Source: SURF-43 sp964628985 (GTDB taxonomy: Bacteria > Chloroflexota > Dehalococcoidia > UBA2979). From it: a DNA stretch of 32,610 nucleotides. The stretch lies in NCBI GenBank assembly GCA_964628985.1, contig CAZVNJ010000025.1, positions 1 to 32,610 on the forward strand, in the 5' to 3' direction. The position numbers and the translations under genes were made by a program. The notes under the pieces are model-generated. The model was not told the origin of the DNA. It ran no database searches and worked only from the letters and a program-made list of their open reading frames with translations. Positions 23,656 through 32,150 of the stretch are shown here, piece after piece (position 1 is the stretch's first letter; every line of letters starts with the position of its first letter).

Positions 23656-25170
23656 ATGGGCAACAAATTCGAAGCAATGAAGGCAGAGAAAGACGGGCTC
23701 GACGTCTGGCCGGACTTGCTGCGTTACGCCGCCGAAGACACGCCCGTCGACCAGATCCCGGAAGACGACCTCCAGCGGATGAAGTGGTACGGCGTCTTCC
23801 ACCGTCCGCAGAGCCCCGGGACGTTCATGATGCGGCTCCGATTGCCCGGTGGACGAGCGACCTCAGCGCAACTGCGGGTCATCGCCGGACTTGCCGAGGC
23901 TGGCACCCACCCATACCTCGACCTCACCTCTCGGCAGAACATCCAGTTGCGCGGCTTCCGCCTCGCGGCCGTCCCCGGGATGATCGAGGCGCTGCGCGAC
24001 GCGGGCGTCCTGTCCCAACAGACCGGGCTGGACAACGTGCGCAACGTGATGGGTTGTCCCCTGGCGGGCATCGACGCGCATGAGGTCCTCGATGCGACCG
24101 GTCTGGTGGAAGCGCTCGTCGACCCGTACCTCGGCGACCGCGCCTACTCCAACCTCCCGAGGAAGTTCAACGTCTCGATCACGGGCTGTCGTCAGGACTG
24201 CGGGCACGCCCAGACACAAGACCTCGGCCTGGTCCCGGCGACGCTCGATGGGGCCGTCGGCTTCAACGTCCTGGTCGGCGGCGCTCTGGGGGGCACCTCT
24301 CCGCGGCTTGCGACGCCGCTCGATGTGTTCGTGGAGCCCGCAGAGGTACAGCCGCTGTTTCTCGCGCTCTTGCGTGTCTACCGCGACCACGGGCCGCGAG
24401 AGAAGCGCACGCAGGCTCGCCTGAAGTGGCTCATCGAGGAGTGGGGCGAATCTCGCCTCCGCGCCGCGGTCGAGGGCGAGATGGGCCACGCACTCCGTCG
24501 CGCTGGCAGGGATGAGCGCAGCACGGTCGGCGGCGATCATCTCGGTGTCCACCCGCAGCGCGAGCCTGGGATGTCGTACGTCGGACTGCATGTCGCCGTC
24601 GGCAACATCAGCGCCGCCAGTGTCCGCGAATTGGCTCGCGTCGCCGAGGTGTATGGACGCGGCGAGGTCCGGCTCACTGTGGATCAGAACGCCCTGATCC
24701 CGCACGTCCCGGACGCCCTGCTCCCAACGCTGCTGGCCGAACCCTTGCTGACGGTGCTCCGTCCGGAGGTCTCCTCGATCTGGCGGAACCTCGTCGCCTG
24801 CACGGGCAACGACTATTGCCACTACTCGCTCATCGATACAAAGGGGACGGCTCTGCAAGTCGCGACCGAACTCGAACGCCGCGGGGTCCAGGCACCGGCG
24901 GGGACGCGCATCCACGTCTCTGGTTGTGTCCACGCGTGCGCGAAACACCACATCGCTGATATCGGCGTCCAGGGCGCCAATGTCCGCGTGGATGGGAGAG
25001 TCGAGGAGGCGGGCGACATTTTCGTCGGCGGGCGCCTCGGCGACCACGGCCGTCTCGCCACCCGCGCTCAGGAGAAGGTCCTGCTCACCGACCTCGCGGA
25101 TGCCATCGAAGGACTTCTTCGTGGAGCGCCCACACCTGTGACTGCCACATCACCGGCGATCGCCGGCTAA
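23656..25170 (+). CDS. nirA: Ferredoxin-nitrite reductase (siroheme, [4Fe-4S])
   Basis: Cytoplasmic assimilatory nitrite reductase, six-electron reduction of nitrite to ammonium, about 504 aa. The siroheme/4Fe-4S cysteines are visible as C-T-G-N-D-Y-C (C-x5-C) and G-C-V-H-A-C (C-x3-C) in the C-terminal half; the C-T-G-N form and the following I-D-T-K-G match nitrite rather than sulfite reductases. Two ferrodoxin-like half-domains are recognisable (Y-L-D-L-T-S-R-Q-N-I-Q-L-R near residue 98; G-E-V-R-L-T-V-D-Q-N near 372). The ATG at 23656 fits the family N-terminus (K-A-E-K-D-x-L-D-V); an in-frame GTG at 23545 would add 37 unconserved residues. It heads a nitrate operon. Confidence 0.9.
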   Translation: MGNKFEAMKAEKDGLDVWPDLLRYAAEDTPVDQIPEDDLQRMKWYGVFHRPQSPGTFMMRLRLPGGRATSAQLRVIAGLAEAGTHPYLDLTSRQNIQLRGFRLAAVPGMIEALRDAGVLSQQTGLDNVRNVMGCPLAGIDAHEVLDATGLVEALVDPYLGDRAYSNLPRKFNVSITGCRQDCGHAQTQDLGLVPATLDGAVGFNVLVGGALGGTSPRLATPLDVFVEPAEVQPLFLALLRVYRDHGPREKRTQARLKWLIEEWGESRLRAAVEGEMGHALRRAGRDERSTVGGDHLGVHPQREPGMSYVGLHVAVGNISAASVRELARVAEVYGRGEVRLTVDQNALIPHVPDALLPTLLAEPLLTVLRPEVSSIWRNLVACTGNDYCHYSLIDTKGTALQVATELERRGVQAPAGTRIHVSGCVHACAKHHIADIGVQGANVRVDGRVEEAGDIFVGGRLGDHGRLATRAQEKVLLTDLADAIEGLLRGAPTPVTATSPAIAG

Positions 25171-25182
25171 GAGAGGATTCCA

Positions 25183-26553
25183 TTGGATCACGAGGTCGCT
25201 TACATCACCAGGGGGCATGAAGCGCCCACCTCTTCAGGAAGCGGTCGAGGTATCCCCCGTCGGCGATTCCTCACTCTGGCGGGTGCCGCGCTGGTGCTGC
25301 CGCCTCTGCTCGCCGCCTGTGGGAGCGACGAGTCATCTTCGACGGGCGGGGCCGTGTCGGCGCCCGCACCCAATGCCACAGCGGCTCCCGGTGAAGTCGT
25401 CCCGCAGGGTTCGGGCGAGAAGATCAAGATCGGGTTCATTGCCCTCACCGACTGCGCCTCGGTGGTGATGGCGAAGGAGCTCGGCTACTTCAAGAAGTAC
25501 GGGCTGGACGTGGACGTGGTGAAGCAGGCCTCCTGGGCCAGCACCCGCGACGCGCTGCTGACTGGCGACATCCATGCCGCCCACATGCTCTTCGGAATGC
25601 CCTTCTCCGTGTACACCGGCATCGGAGGTACCCCGGGCAAAGAGATCATGATCGCCATGATGCTCAGCCAGAATGGGCAGGCAATCACCCTGTCCAACCC
25701 CGACTTCGGTGCCAAGGTCGGCTACAAGCAGACTGACCGGGTGAAGGGAGCTGTGGACGCCGCACGTGCGCGCAAAGAGCCCACCTTCGCGATGACCTTC
25801 CCGGGCGGGACACATGACATGTGGCTGCGCTATTGGTTGGCCGCAGCGAACGTCAGCCAGAAGACCGTCAAAGTCATCACCATCCCACCTGCGCAGATGG
25901 TGGCGAACATGAAGGTGGATGCGATGGACGGCTACTGCGTAGGAGAACCTTGGGGCGGCGTCGCCGTGAAGGAGAACATCGGCTTCACGGCGATTACCAG
26001 CCAGGACATCTGGAAACATCACCCGGAGAAGGCCTTGGGCGTGAACGCGGAGTTCGCCACGAAGCGCCGAGGCGACCTGAAGCTCATGATGCGCGCCATC
26101 CTCGAAGCGTCCCGGTACATCGAGGACAGAGACAACATTCCGAAGGTGGCCAAGGTCATCGGGGGTCAGTCGTACGTGAACGCTCCTGCGGACGTGATCG
26201 ACAACCGCATGGGCGGCAAGTACGCGCTGGGCAAGGACCTGGGCGAAGTCACGTTCACTGAAGACACGATGCGGTTCTACCGCGATGGCAACGTGAACTT
26301 CCCGAAGTACGGCGATGCGATGTGGTTCATGGCCCAGTACGTGCGGTTCGGGTACCTCAAGGAGATGCCGCCGAATGCCAAGGAGATCGCGCAGAAGTTG
26401 ATCCTGCAGGACCTCTACCGGGAAGTCGCCGCGGAGATGCAGGTGCCGGTGCCGACAGACGACATGAAGCCGTTCACGCTCGAACTCGACAACGCCACCT
26501 TTGACCCGAGCAATCCCGCCGCATACCTCGCGAAATACGGAACCCTGGCATGA
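25183..26553 (+). CDS. nrtA: Nitrate/nitrite ABC transporter substrate-binding lipoprotein (NrtA family)
   Basis: Extracytoplasmic nitrate-binding protein, 456 aa, CmpA/NrtA family. The N-terminus has a Tat motif (R-R-R-F-L at 26-30) and lipobox L-A-A-C (Cys46). The mature part shows the NrtA hallmark G-F-I-A-L-T-D-C-A, Y-G-L-D-V-D-V-V, A-S-W-A-S-T-R-D, H-M-L-F-G-M-P and N-G-Q-A-I-T-L-S. The start is a TTG at 25183: GAGAGGA lies six bases before it and no ATG or GTG in frame would keep the signal peptide. It follows nirA after 12 bp and overlaps nrtB by four bases (ATGA). Nitrate is favoured over bicarbonate or sulfonates by the nirA linkage. Confidence 0.9.
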   Translation: MDHEVAYITRGHEAPTSSGSGRGIPRRRFLTLAGAALVLPPLLAACGSDESSSTGGAVSAPAPNATAAPGEVVPQGSGEKIKIGFIALTDCASVVMAKELGYFKKYGLDVDVVKQASWASTRDALLTGDIHAAHMLFGMPFSVYTGIGGTPGKEIMIAMMLSQNGQAITLSNPDFGAKVGYKQTDRVKGAVDAARARKEPTFAMTFPGGTHDMWLRYWLAAANVSQKTVKVITIPPAQMVANMKVDAMDGYCVGEPWGGVAVKENIGFTAITSQDIWKHHPEKALGVNAEFATKRRGDLKLMMRAILEASRYIEDRDNIPKVAKVIGGQSYVNAPADVIDNRMGGKYALGKDLGEVTFTEDTMRFYRDGNVNFPKYGDAMWFMAQYVRFGYLKEMPPNAKEIAQKLILQDLYREVAAEMQVPVPTDDMKPFTLELDNATFDPSNPAAYLAKYGTLA

Positions 26554-27407
26554 GCGCACTCACCGAGCCACGTATCATCACGGGCGTCCGCCTCGGCGGA
26601 CGCACGATCGAGGTCCCCGCGGCGAAGGTCGCCCGGAGCATCGCCGTCAACGTCGGCTCGCTCGCCGCGGCTGCAGGCATCCTTGGCCTCATCTGGGGTA
26701 TCGCCGCAGCAACGGTGGGCGATGACCTCCCCGGCCCAATGGCCACGATGAAGACATTGTTCACACTGCTCAGCGACCCCTTCTATGACCGCGGCCCGAA
26801 CGACAAGGGCATCGGCGTCCAACTCGGCGCCTCGCTTTGGCGCGTGTTCCGAGGATTTTCTGTGGGGACGGCCGTAGCCATCCCACTCGGTGTCGTGATC
26901 GGGTCAAGCGAGGTCGGCCGGCGTGTGTTCGATCCCATCGTGCAAGTCTTACGGCCGGTCTCACCGCTTGCCTGGTTCCCCATCGGCCTCGTCACGCTGC
27001 AGTCGGCGCCGGACGCCGCCGTGTTCGTCGTCTTCATCACCTCGCTCTGGCCGACCGTGATCAATACCGCGTTTGGCGTCTCGAGCATCCCGCAGAGCCA
27101 TCGCAATGTGGCGCGGGTGTTCGAGTTCTCGCCAGGCACCTATCTGCGGCGAGTCGTGATCCCTCACAGCCTGCCGCACATCCTCGTGGGGCTCAGATTG
27201 AGCATCGGGATCGCCTGGGTTGTGATTGTTGCGGCCGAGATGCTTTCGGGCGGCACCGGGATCGGGTTCTACGTGTGGGACGCCTGGAACGCCCTCGACC
27301 TCCAGCGGGTCATTTCCGCCATCCTGCTCATCGGCATGGTCGGCCTGCTCCTTGACCGTGTGGTCTCGATGATCGCCCACCGCTTCGAGTACCCGGAGGT
27401 GCCGTAG
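26550..27407 (+). CDS. nrtB: Nitrate ABC transporter permease (NrtB type)
   Basis: Membrane permease of 285 aa, NrtB/SsuC/TauC family, with about six hydrophobic segments and an N-terminal tail. The region L-G-V-V-I-G-S-S and the motif P-V-S-P-L-A-W-F-P-I-G-L near residues 137-148 are typical, as is the late A-W-V-V-I-V-A-A-E-M-L-S-G-G-T-G-I-G-F. It overlaps nrtA by four bases and shares one base with the ATPase gene start (TAGTG), so the three are translationally coupled. The permease family itself also serves sulfonates and thiamine precursors; its neighbours specify nitrate. Confidence 0.92.
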   Translation: MSALTEPRIITGVRLGGRTIEVPAAKVARSIAVNVGSLAAAAGILGLIWGIAAATVGDDLPGPMATMKTLFTLLSDPFYDRGPNDKGIGVQLGASLWRVFRGFSVGTAVAIPLGVVIGSSEVGRRVFDPIVQVLRPVSPLAWFPIGLVTLQSAPDAAVFVVFITSLWPTVINTAFGVSSIPQSHRNVARVFEFSPGTYLRRVVIPHSLPHILVGLRLSIGIAWVVIVAAEMLSGGTGIGFYVWDAWNALDLQRVISAILLIGMVGLLLDRVVSMIAHRFEYPEVP

Positions 27408-28249
27408 TGACCCTCACGATCCATCCAGACACCTCGGTCGACCCGTTCGCCGATCGCCGCTGGCGCGAGACGAGCCGCGCCCCCCACATCGAGGTGTCAG
27501 GTGTCGAAGTCTCGTTCGGCGCCTACACGGCGATCACCGGGATCGATCTCACGGTCGCCCGTGGTGAGTTCGTGAGCCTGATCGGCCACTCCGGGTGTGG
27601 CAAGTCGACTCTGCTCAACCTGATCGCCGGCCTCGGACGGCCCGGCCAGGGGACGGTCCGAGTGGAGGGGCAGGTGGTCGAGGGCCCCGGAGCCGATCGC
27701 TGCATGGTCTTCCAGCATCACGGACTCCTGCCCTGGCTCTCTGTCTACGACAACATCCACGTGGCGGTGGACGCCGCGAGGCGGACCCACTCGACGGAGG
27801 AGAAGGCCGCACGGGTTGAGCGGGTGCTCCATGCCGTCCGCATGTGGGACCACCGGATGAAGAAGCCTGGGATGCTCTCCGGCGGCCAGCGTCAGCGCGT
27901 GGCTGTCGCGCGCGCATTCGCAGTTGCACCGTCGGTGTTGCTGCTGGACGAGCCGTTCGGCGCGGTCGACGCGCTGACGAAGCGAGCACTACATCGCGAA
28001 CTCGTCGAACTCTCGAGCATTGTCGGCACGACCGAGACCGTAGTGATGGTGACACACGACATCGACGAGGCGATCTTCCTCTCGGACCGCATCGTGGTCA
28101 TGACCGATGGGCCCTCGGCGGGCATCCGCGAAATCGTGGACGTGCCCATCGAGCGGCCCCGCGCGTTGTCCGACGTGATGCACAACCCGATCTACATCGA
28201 ACTTCGCGACCACCTGCTCAGCCTGCTGGGCGACGACGAACCGCGATAG
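27407..28249 (+). CDS. nrtD: Nitrate ABC transporter ATPase (single-domain, NrtD type)
   Basis: ATPase of the nitrate importer, 280 aa. Walker A G-H-S-G-C-G-K-S-T at 60-68, signature L-S-G-G-Q at 157-161, Walker B L-L-L-D-E-P at 178-183 and H-loop T-H-D-I-D-E-A. F-Q-H-H-G-L-L-P-W is the family Q-loop region. It lacks the binding-protein-like C-terminal domain of cyanobacterial NrtC, so one ATPase type is predicted to serve both sites. The GTG start shares its first base with the nrtB stop. The molybdoprotein gene follows after 20 bp, in the same operon. Confidence 0.92.
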   Translation: MTLTIHPDTSVDPFADRRWRETSRAPHIEVSGVEVSFGAYTAITGIDLTVARGEFVSLIGHSGCGKSTLLNLIAGLGRPGQGTVRVEGQVVEGPGADRCMVFQHHGLLPWLSVYDNIHVAVDAARRTHSTEEKAARVERVLHAVRMWDHRMKKPGMLSGGQRQRVAVARAFAVAPSVLLLDEPFGAVDALTKRALHRELVELSSIVGTTETVVMVTHDIDEAIFLSDRIVVMTDGPSAGIREIVDVPIERPRALSDVMHNPIYIELRDHLLSLLGDDEPR

Positions 28250-28269
28250 CGCGCAACTCGAGGGATTCC

Positions 28270-29010
28270 ATGACGTCACAGCCTGCCCCCTGGATCAGCC
28301 GGCTCTTTGCCTTCGGCAGTCGGTCGAGGACGGCCCCGACCCGCCCCGCCTCTGAGCGACGCATCCGAGAAGGGATCCGGCCGCCGAAGTTTGCCGACAA
28401 GTTTGCGTTGCTCGACTTCGAGGCGCCGGTCGCCCCAGTCATCTCGATGTTCACACCGCCGCCGCAGCTCCCCCTGAGTGACGTCACGATCGGCATCCGC
28501 GGCGAGGACCTGAAGTACGCCGACATCCCGTGGTCAGCCCTCGAAGGGGTCCCCCGCGTGTCGATGAAGGCACCGATGGTCTGCCAGATCTTCAACTGGA
28601 ACGAGGAGATCGAGTGGTCAGGAGTCCGCCTGGCGGACTTCCTGGAGGCGACGAGCCTTCAGGTCCACGAACTCGGCTACTTCGTCATTCACTCTCGGGA
28701 CGGCCAGTACTTCGAGACACTCTCGCGCGATGAAGCGCTGGACCCACGAGTCATGCTGGTAAGCGAGATGAACGGCGTGCCGCTCCCACACGAATACGGC
28801 GGTCCGGTCCGCCTCGTGGTGCCCTTCCTGCAGGGGTACAAAAGCGTGAAGTGGGTGGCGCGCATCCACGCCTACCGACACGACCCCATCGGGATCAAGC
28901 GGTTGCTCGGCCAGAGCAAGTCCGGCGCACTGGGCCGTGCCTGGATGGACAAGCTCGGCATTGTCCCCGCCGAAGGTCGGGCGGGTGACCCCGCTCCCGA
29001 CCGCCCCTAG
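28270..29010 (+). CDS. Sulfite-oxidase-fold molybdopterin-binding oxidoreductase, candidate nitrate reductase
   Basis: Mo-cofactor protein of 246 aa in the sulfite oxidase/YedY superfamily. The single cysteine (C105, in A-P-M-V-C-Q-I-F-N-W) stands where the Mo ligand is expected, followed by W-S-G-V-R-L-A-D-F-L; then Y-G-G-P-V-R-L-V-V-P-F and G-Y-K-S-V-K-W-V-A-R-I (178-199), which match the fold's cofactor-binding end. No Tat or Sec signal and no heme, FAD or Fe-S domain is present, so it should be cytoplasmic, unlike MsrP or SorA. The ATG at 28270 has GAGGGA upstream. As the last gene of nirA-nrtABD, and with no NasA/NarB nearby, it may reduce nitrate, by analogy with eukaryotic nitrate reductases of the same superfamily; this is inference. 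Confidence 0.82.
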   Translation: MTSQPAPWISRLFAFGSRSRTAPTRPASERRIREGIRPPKFADKFALLDFEAPVAPVISMFTPPPQLPLSDVTIGIRGEDLKYADIPWSALEGVPRVSMKAPMVCQIFNWNEEIEWSGVRLADFLEATSLQVHELGYFVIHSRDGQYFETLSRDEALDPRVMLVSEMNGVPLPHEYGGPVRLVVPFLQGYKSVKWVARIHAYRHDPIGIKRLLGQSKSGALGRAWMDKLGIVPAEGRAGDPAPDRP

Positions 29011-29036
29011 CGGGCCTCCGGGGCAGGATCGGCCCG
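29011..29036 (+). terminator. Possible terminator after nitrate operon
   Basis: CGGGCC (29011-29016) and GGCCCG (29031-29036) form a perfect 6 bp stem with a 14-nt loop directly after the molybdoprotein stop. There is no T tract, so this is weak; a tRNA gene follows 79 bp later. Confidence 0.35.
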
Positions 29037-29115
29037 GGGCGGTAGGCCGGCAACTGGCGAGCCAGTGGAGTTCGCATCCTGTTCCGGCAGGGGGCGGCGA
29101 GTAGACTGTGCCCAC

Positions 29116-29191
29116 GCCCTCGTAGCTCAGGGGATAGAGCAGCGGCCTTCTAATCCGCCGGTCGGATGTTCGAATCATCCCGAGGGCGCCA
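29116..29191 (+). tRNA. tRNA-Arg (anticodon UCU)
   Basis: Complete cloverleaf with encoded CCA. Acceptor GCCCTCG/CGAGGGC, D arm GCTC/GAGC, anticodon loop CTTCTAA giving anticodon TCT (reads AGA/AGG), T arm GGATG-TTCGAAT-CATCC, discriminator G. The anticodon stem has a C-U mismatch next to the loop (31-39). A TAGACT hexamer at 29102-29107, nine bases before the 5' end, may be a -10 element. Confidence 0.95.
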
Positions 29192-29363
29192 CCGGATCGG
29201 ATCCCCGGCAGCCTTGCCGCTCAGAGCGGAGCGTTGGTCGCCGCTAGTCGCACGAGATGCGCGCGACGCCATCTCCGCCTGCTTGCTGGATCGGATCTGT
29301 CGGAAGGCGGGTCGTTGATCGAGTGGGCGCGCGACGCAGCGCAGGGGGCGTCCTCCGCCGAGG

Positions 29364-31616
29364 TCACTTGGTCGCGTTCGATCGCGGCGGCATGGTTGAG
29401 AGCAGCTCCTGGCCGGAGCGGAGGTCCGCCATCGCGCCGAGGGCGACGAAGGACGCGCATGCGGCGTGGGCTTCCAGCATCCCGCGTTCAGCGTCACCGG
29501 CGTCTCGATAGCACCGGGCGAGCAGGAGCTGCGCACACGCGACTTCGTACGGGAGTTCGGCCTGCCGCCAGAGCCGGATCGCTTCTCGGAGACGCTCGGC
29601 TGCCTCCAGAGGGGCTCCCTCCGCGAGCTGGATTGCACCCTCTGCCTGCGCGCATGTGGCTGCCATCACGGATGAGCCGAACCGGGCATTGGTCTCGCGC
29701 ATCGCATCCAGCGAAGAGCGGGCGACACCCAGGTTGCCTGCCGCGAGCGCGATCTCCACCTGGGCGGGAAGGTTGCGCATGCGGTTCAACGAATGCTCCG
29801 CCTGCTGCTGGATTGTCTGACGGATGAGCGACGACGCGGCTTCGACCTCCCCCTGGTTGAGGCGCAGGAGCGCCAGACCTGGAGACGGTTCCCGCCCGAG
29901 GGCGTGCGCCCGGCGGAAGGCTTCCTCAGCGGCCCCCAGGTCCCCCATCCGGCGGCGTGTTTCTCCGACTTCGTACCAGGCTTCGCCGGCGTAAAAGGGG
30001 ACGACATGCTCCAGTTCGGCGGCCGCCCGACGGGCCGTCTCCTCCGCATCTTGCCACCGCCCCCGCAGGCGGAGGATCTCCGCCTGGAACACGCGACAGA
30101 CGCCAGGAAACCCGGAGCGGGCGTGACGCTCGCACCATCGCAACATCGCCTCGGTCCACTCGCCCGCGCGGGTGTAGTCGGCCAGGCTCTCGCAGGTGAT
30201 GATCGTGTTGCAGTACGCGATGCCAGTGGCGTACGGCCCCAACTCGTCGCCCACGGTCGCCGCCATGGCCTCATCGATCAGCGCCATGCCCTCGGCGAGC
30301 GACCCGAGGTTGACGAGGATGCGGCCCTTGTCCTGCAGGGCGATCACTTGGAGGTCGCGCTCGCCCAGGGCAAGCCCGACCGCGAGCGTCCTGGCCGCCA
30401 GGTCAAGTGCGAGGTCGGTGTTCCCCTCAAGGTCGAAGGCGATGGTGGTCTTCACGCGGAGCAGGTGCCCGAGTTCGAGGGTCTGGCCGGTGTCCTGAAG
30501 GAGTCGCTCTGCGCGCCCGATCCAGCCTCGGCATACGGCAAACGCGCCCATGTGGAAGTGATCCTCAGCCAGCCCGATCGCCGTGCGTGCGGATCCCAAG
30601 ACGTCACCTCGCTCGAAGTACCCGGCGTACGCGCGTTCGCGCGCTGCGATGCAGTCCTCGCCGCGTCCCCCCCACCACGCAGACTCCGCCAGGCGCTCAA
30701 GGTGCTCGGGATCGAGCGGCCGGGCAGCATCCGCGCGCGTCAGTGCGTCGTACGCGCCCCGCCAGTCGTAGCCGGCGAGCGCCACATCCGCTGCCTTGAG
30801 CAGCTCCTCCGCGCCAGGTGTGGAGTGAACGCCGGCCGGCTCCATGTTCGGGTCGAGCGCGGCGTCCTGGCGCAGGATCTGTTCTTCCAGGCGTCGCAGG
30901 GTCGGCCCGGGCTCGATGCCAAGCTCCTGTACCAGCAGTCCGCGCGCCCGCTGGTAGGCGTCCAGTGCCTCGGCCTGTCGGCCCGAGCGGTAAAGCGCGA
31001 GCATCAGTTGCGCACGAAGTGTCTCGCGCAGCGGGTGCACCGCGACGAGGCCCTGGAGCTCCGGGACGACGTCAGCGTGGGCGCCGCGCCCCAGGTCGGC
31101 GTCGATGCGCGCCTCGAGGGCACGCATGCGTTCCTCGTCCAGCCGCGCGATTTCCGCCTGGGCCGGCCCGTCAGGATCCAGGTCGGCGAGCGCCCCGCCG
31201 CGCCACAGCGACAGCGCCTCCCGTAACACATCGGACGCAGCCTGGTAGCGGCGCTCGCCCAGTGCGAGACGCCCCTCGGCTACCAGCCGCTCGAACCTTC
31301 CTGCGTCGATGCCTTCAGCCGCTACGTCGAGCAGGTAACCGCGAGCGCGCGTGAGGATAGGGGACTGAGCTCCGGGTGCACCCTGTTCGAGCGCACGGCG
31401 GACATGCACCACATAGGTCTGGAGGGTCTTCATGGCGGAAGCAGGTGGTGCTTCTCCCCACAGCCCTTCGATGAGCCGGTCGGGGCCGAGGACTTCGCCG
31501 GCATGAAGCGCAAGCAGCGTCAGGAGCGCCCGCTCCTTCCGCCCGCCGATCCGGACTGGGGCCCCATCCACCAGGATCTCCAGCGGGCCGAGGATGCGGA
31601 ACTCGATGTGACCCAT
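29364..31616 (-). CDS. AfsR/SARP-like transcriptional regulator with BTAD and TPR domains
   Basis: Putative transcription activator of 750 aa. Residues 1-93 form an OmpR-like winged helix (F-R-I-L-G-P-L-E-I near the start, G-R-K-E-R-A-L-L-T-L-L-A-L-H-A, then Y-V-V-H-V-R-R-A-L). A bacterial transcriptional activation domain follows at about 95-245 (A-L-S-L-W-R-G, L-R-A-Q-L-M-L-A-L-Y-R-S-G-R-Q-A-E-A-L, ending in L-G-I-E-P-G-P). The rest, about 270-740, is a long array of TPR-like helical repeats. There is no NB-ARC/AAA ATPase domain between BTAD and TPRs, unlike AfsR. It is divergent from a rhodanese-like gene across 141 bp. Target unknown. Confidence 0.9.
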   Translation of the reverse strand: MGHIEFRILGPLEILVDGAPVRIGGRKERALLTLLALHAGEVLGPDRLIEGLWGEAPPASAMKTLQTYVVHVRRALEQGAPGAQSPILTRARGYLLDVAAEGIDAGRFERLVAEGRLALGERRYQAASDVLREALSLWRGGALADLDPDGPAQAEIARLDEERMRALEARIDADLGRGAHADVVPELQGLVAVHPLRETLRAQLMLALYRSGRQAEALDAYQRARGLLVQELGIEPGPTLRRLEEQILRQDAALDPNMEPAGVHSTPGAEELLKAADVALAGYDWRGAYDALTRADAARPLDPEHLERLAESAWWGGRGEDCIAARERAYAGYFERGDVLGSARTAIGLAEDHFHMGAFAVCRGWIGRAERLLQDTGQTLELGHLLRVKTTIAFDLEGNTDLALDLAARTLAVGLALGERDLQVIALQDKGRILVNLGSLAEGMALIDEAMAATVGDELGPYATGIAYCNTIITCESLADYTRAGEWTEAMLRWCERHARSGFPGVCRVFQAEILRLRGRWQDAEETARRAAAELEHVVPFYAGEAWYEVGETRRRMGDLGAAEEAFRRAHALGREPSPGLALLRLNQGEVEAASSLIRQTIQQQAEHSLNRMRNLPAQVEIALAAGNLGVARSSLDAMRETNARFGSSVMAATCAQAEGAIQLAEGAPLEAAERLREAIRLWRQAELPYEVACAQLLLARCYRDAGDAERGMLEAHAACASFVALGAMADLRSGQELLSTMPPRSNATK

Positions 31617-31719
31617 CGTAGGATCCCGCCTCTGCCAGACGTCCGCTGGACATCAGCCGAATCGCGACCGGAGGCCCGTAGAACGAACGCACGAGGGTCG
31701 CGAGGCCCCCGAGTGAAAC

Positions 31720-31737
31720 ACAGGCAGATAGGCCTGT
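31720..31737. promoter_or_regulatory. Inverted repeat upstream of rhodanese-like gene
   Basis: ACAGGC-N6-GCCTGT, 20 bp before the rhodanese-like start codon and 103 bp upstream of the BTAD regulator start. Possible operator in the divergent gap, or chance; no -35/-10 pair is clear around it. Confidence 0.3.
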
Positions 31738-31757
31738 CCATTCGAGAGGAGCGTTCG

Positions 31758-32150
31758 ATGAGTGAGACGACAGCAGCGATGGTCGCCGGCGCGAAGCAGC
31801 GCGTTGAGAATTTGACCCCCGAGCAGGTCGCTGCCGAGATCGAGAAGGGCGGCGCCGTCCTGTTCGACCTGCGCGAGCCTGAGGAGCGAGCGCAGAACGG
31901 CATGATCCCCGGGGCCATCGGTGCCGCGCGGGGGATGCTCGAGTTCTGGGCAGATCCGGCAAGCCCCTACCACCGTGCGGAGTTCGACCCGGCGAAGCGG
32001 ACGATCCTGTATTGCGCCTCCGGAGGCCGCTCGGCACTCGGTGCGGAGACACTGCAGCAACTCGGCTATACCAACGTCGCCCACCTCGATGGGGGCTTCC
32101 GCGGTTGGCAGGAGGCAGGGCGCCCTATCGAGGGGGTCCCTCACAGCTAG
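31758..32150 (+). CDS. Rhodanese-like domain protein
   Basis: Single-domain sulfurtransferase-like protein of 130 aa. The active-site loop C-A-S-G-G-R (86-91) carries the persulfide cysteine C86; D-L-R-E-P-E-E near residue 37 and L-D-G-G-F-R-G-W near the end are standard rhodanese motifs. No signal peptide is present, so it is cytoplasmic. The ATG at 31758 has GAGAGGAG a few bases upstream; the open frame extends further upstream into sequence opposite the regulator gene and is not coding. It stands alone between a divergent regulator and a convergent methyltransferase gene. Sulfur donor and acceptor are unknown. Confidence 0.92.
   Translation: MSETTAAMVAGAKQRVENLTPEQVAAEIEKGGAVLFDLREPEERAQNGMIPGAIGAARGMLEFWADPASPYHRAEFDPAKRTILYCASGGRSALGAETLQQLGYTNVAHLDGGFRGWQEAGRPIEGVPHS

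Noticed and set aside
23863..25047. Minus-strand open frame of 394 codons
   Set aside because: Antisense to nirA, whose Fe-S and siroheme motifs are unambiguous.
25333..26559. Minus-strand open frame of 408 codons
   Set aside because: Antisense to nrtA; His-rich composition is the typical shadow of this codon usage.
23656..29010. Sulfonate or sulfite assimilation as the role of the operon
   Set aside because: The reductase has the C-T-G-N-D-Y-C nitrite-type motif, and the binding protein follows the NrtA pattern G-F-I-A-L-T-D-C and N-G-Q-A-I-T-L-S rather than SsuA/TauA.
29116..29363. Integration site at the tRNA gene
   Set aside because: No integrase gene and no repeat of the tRNA 3' end was noticed nearby.
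29793..31226. Plus-strand open frame of 477 codons
   Set aside because: It lies fully antisense to the BTAD/TPR regulator, has no recognisable domain, and is explained by high GC at third codon positions of the real gene.
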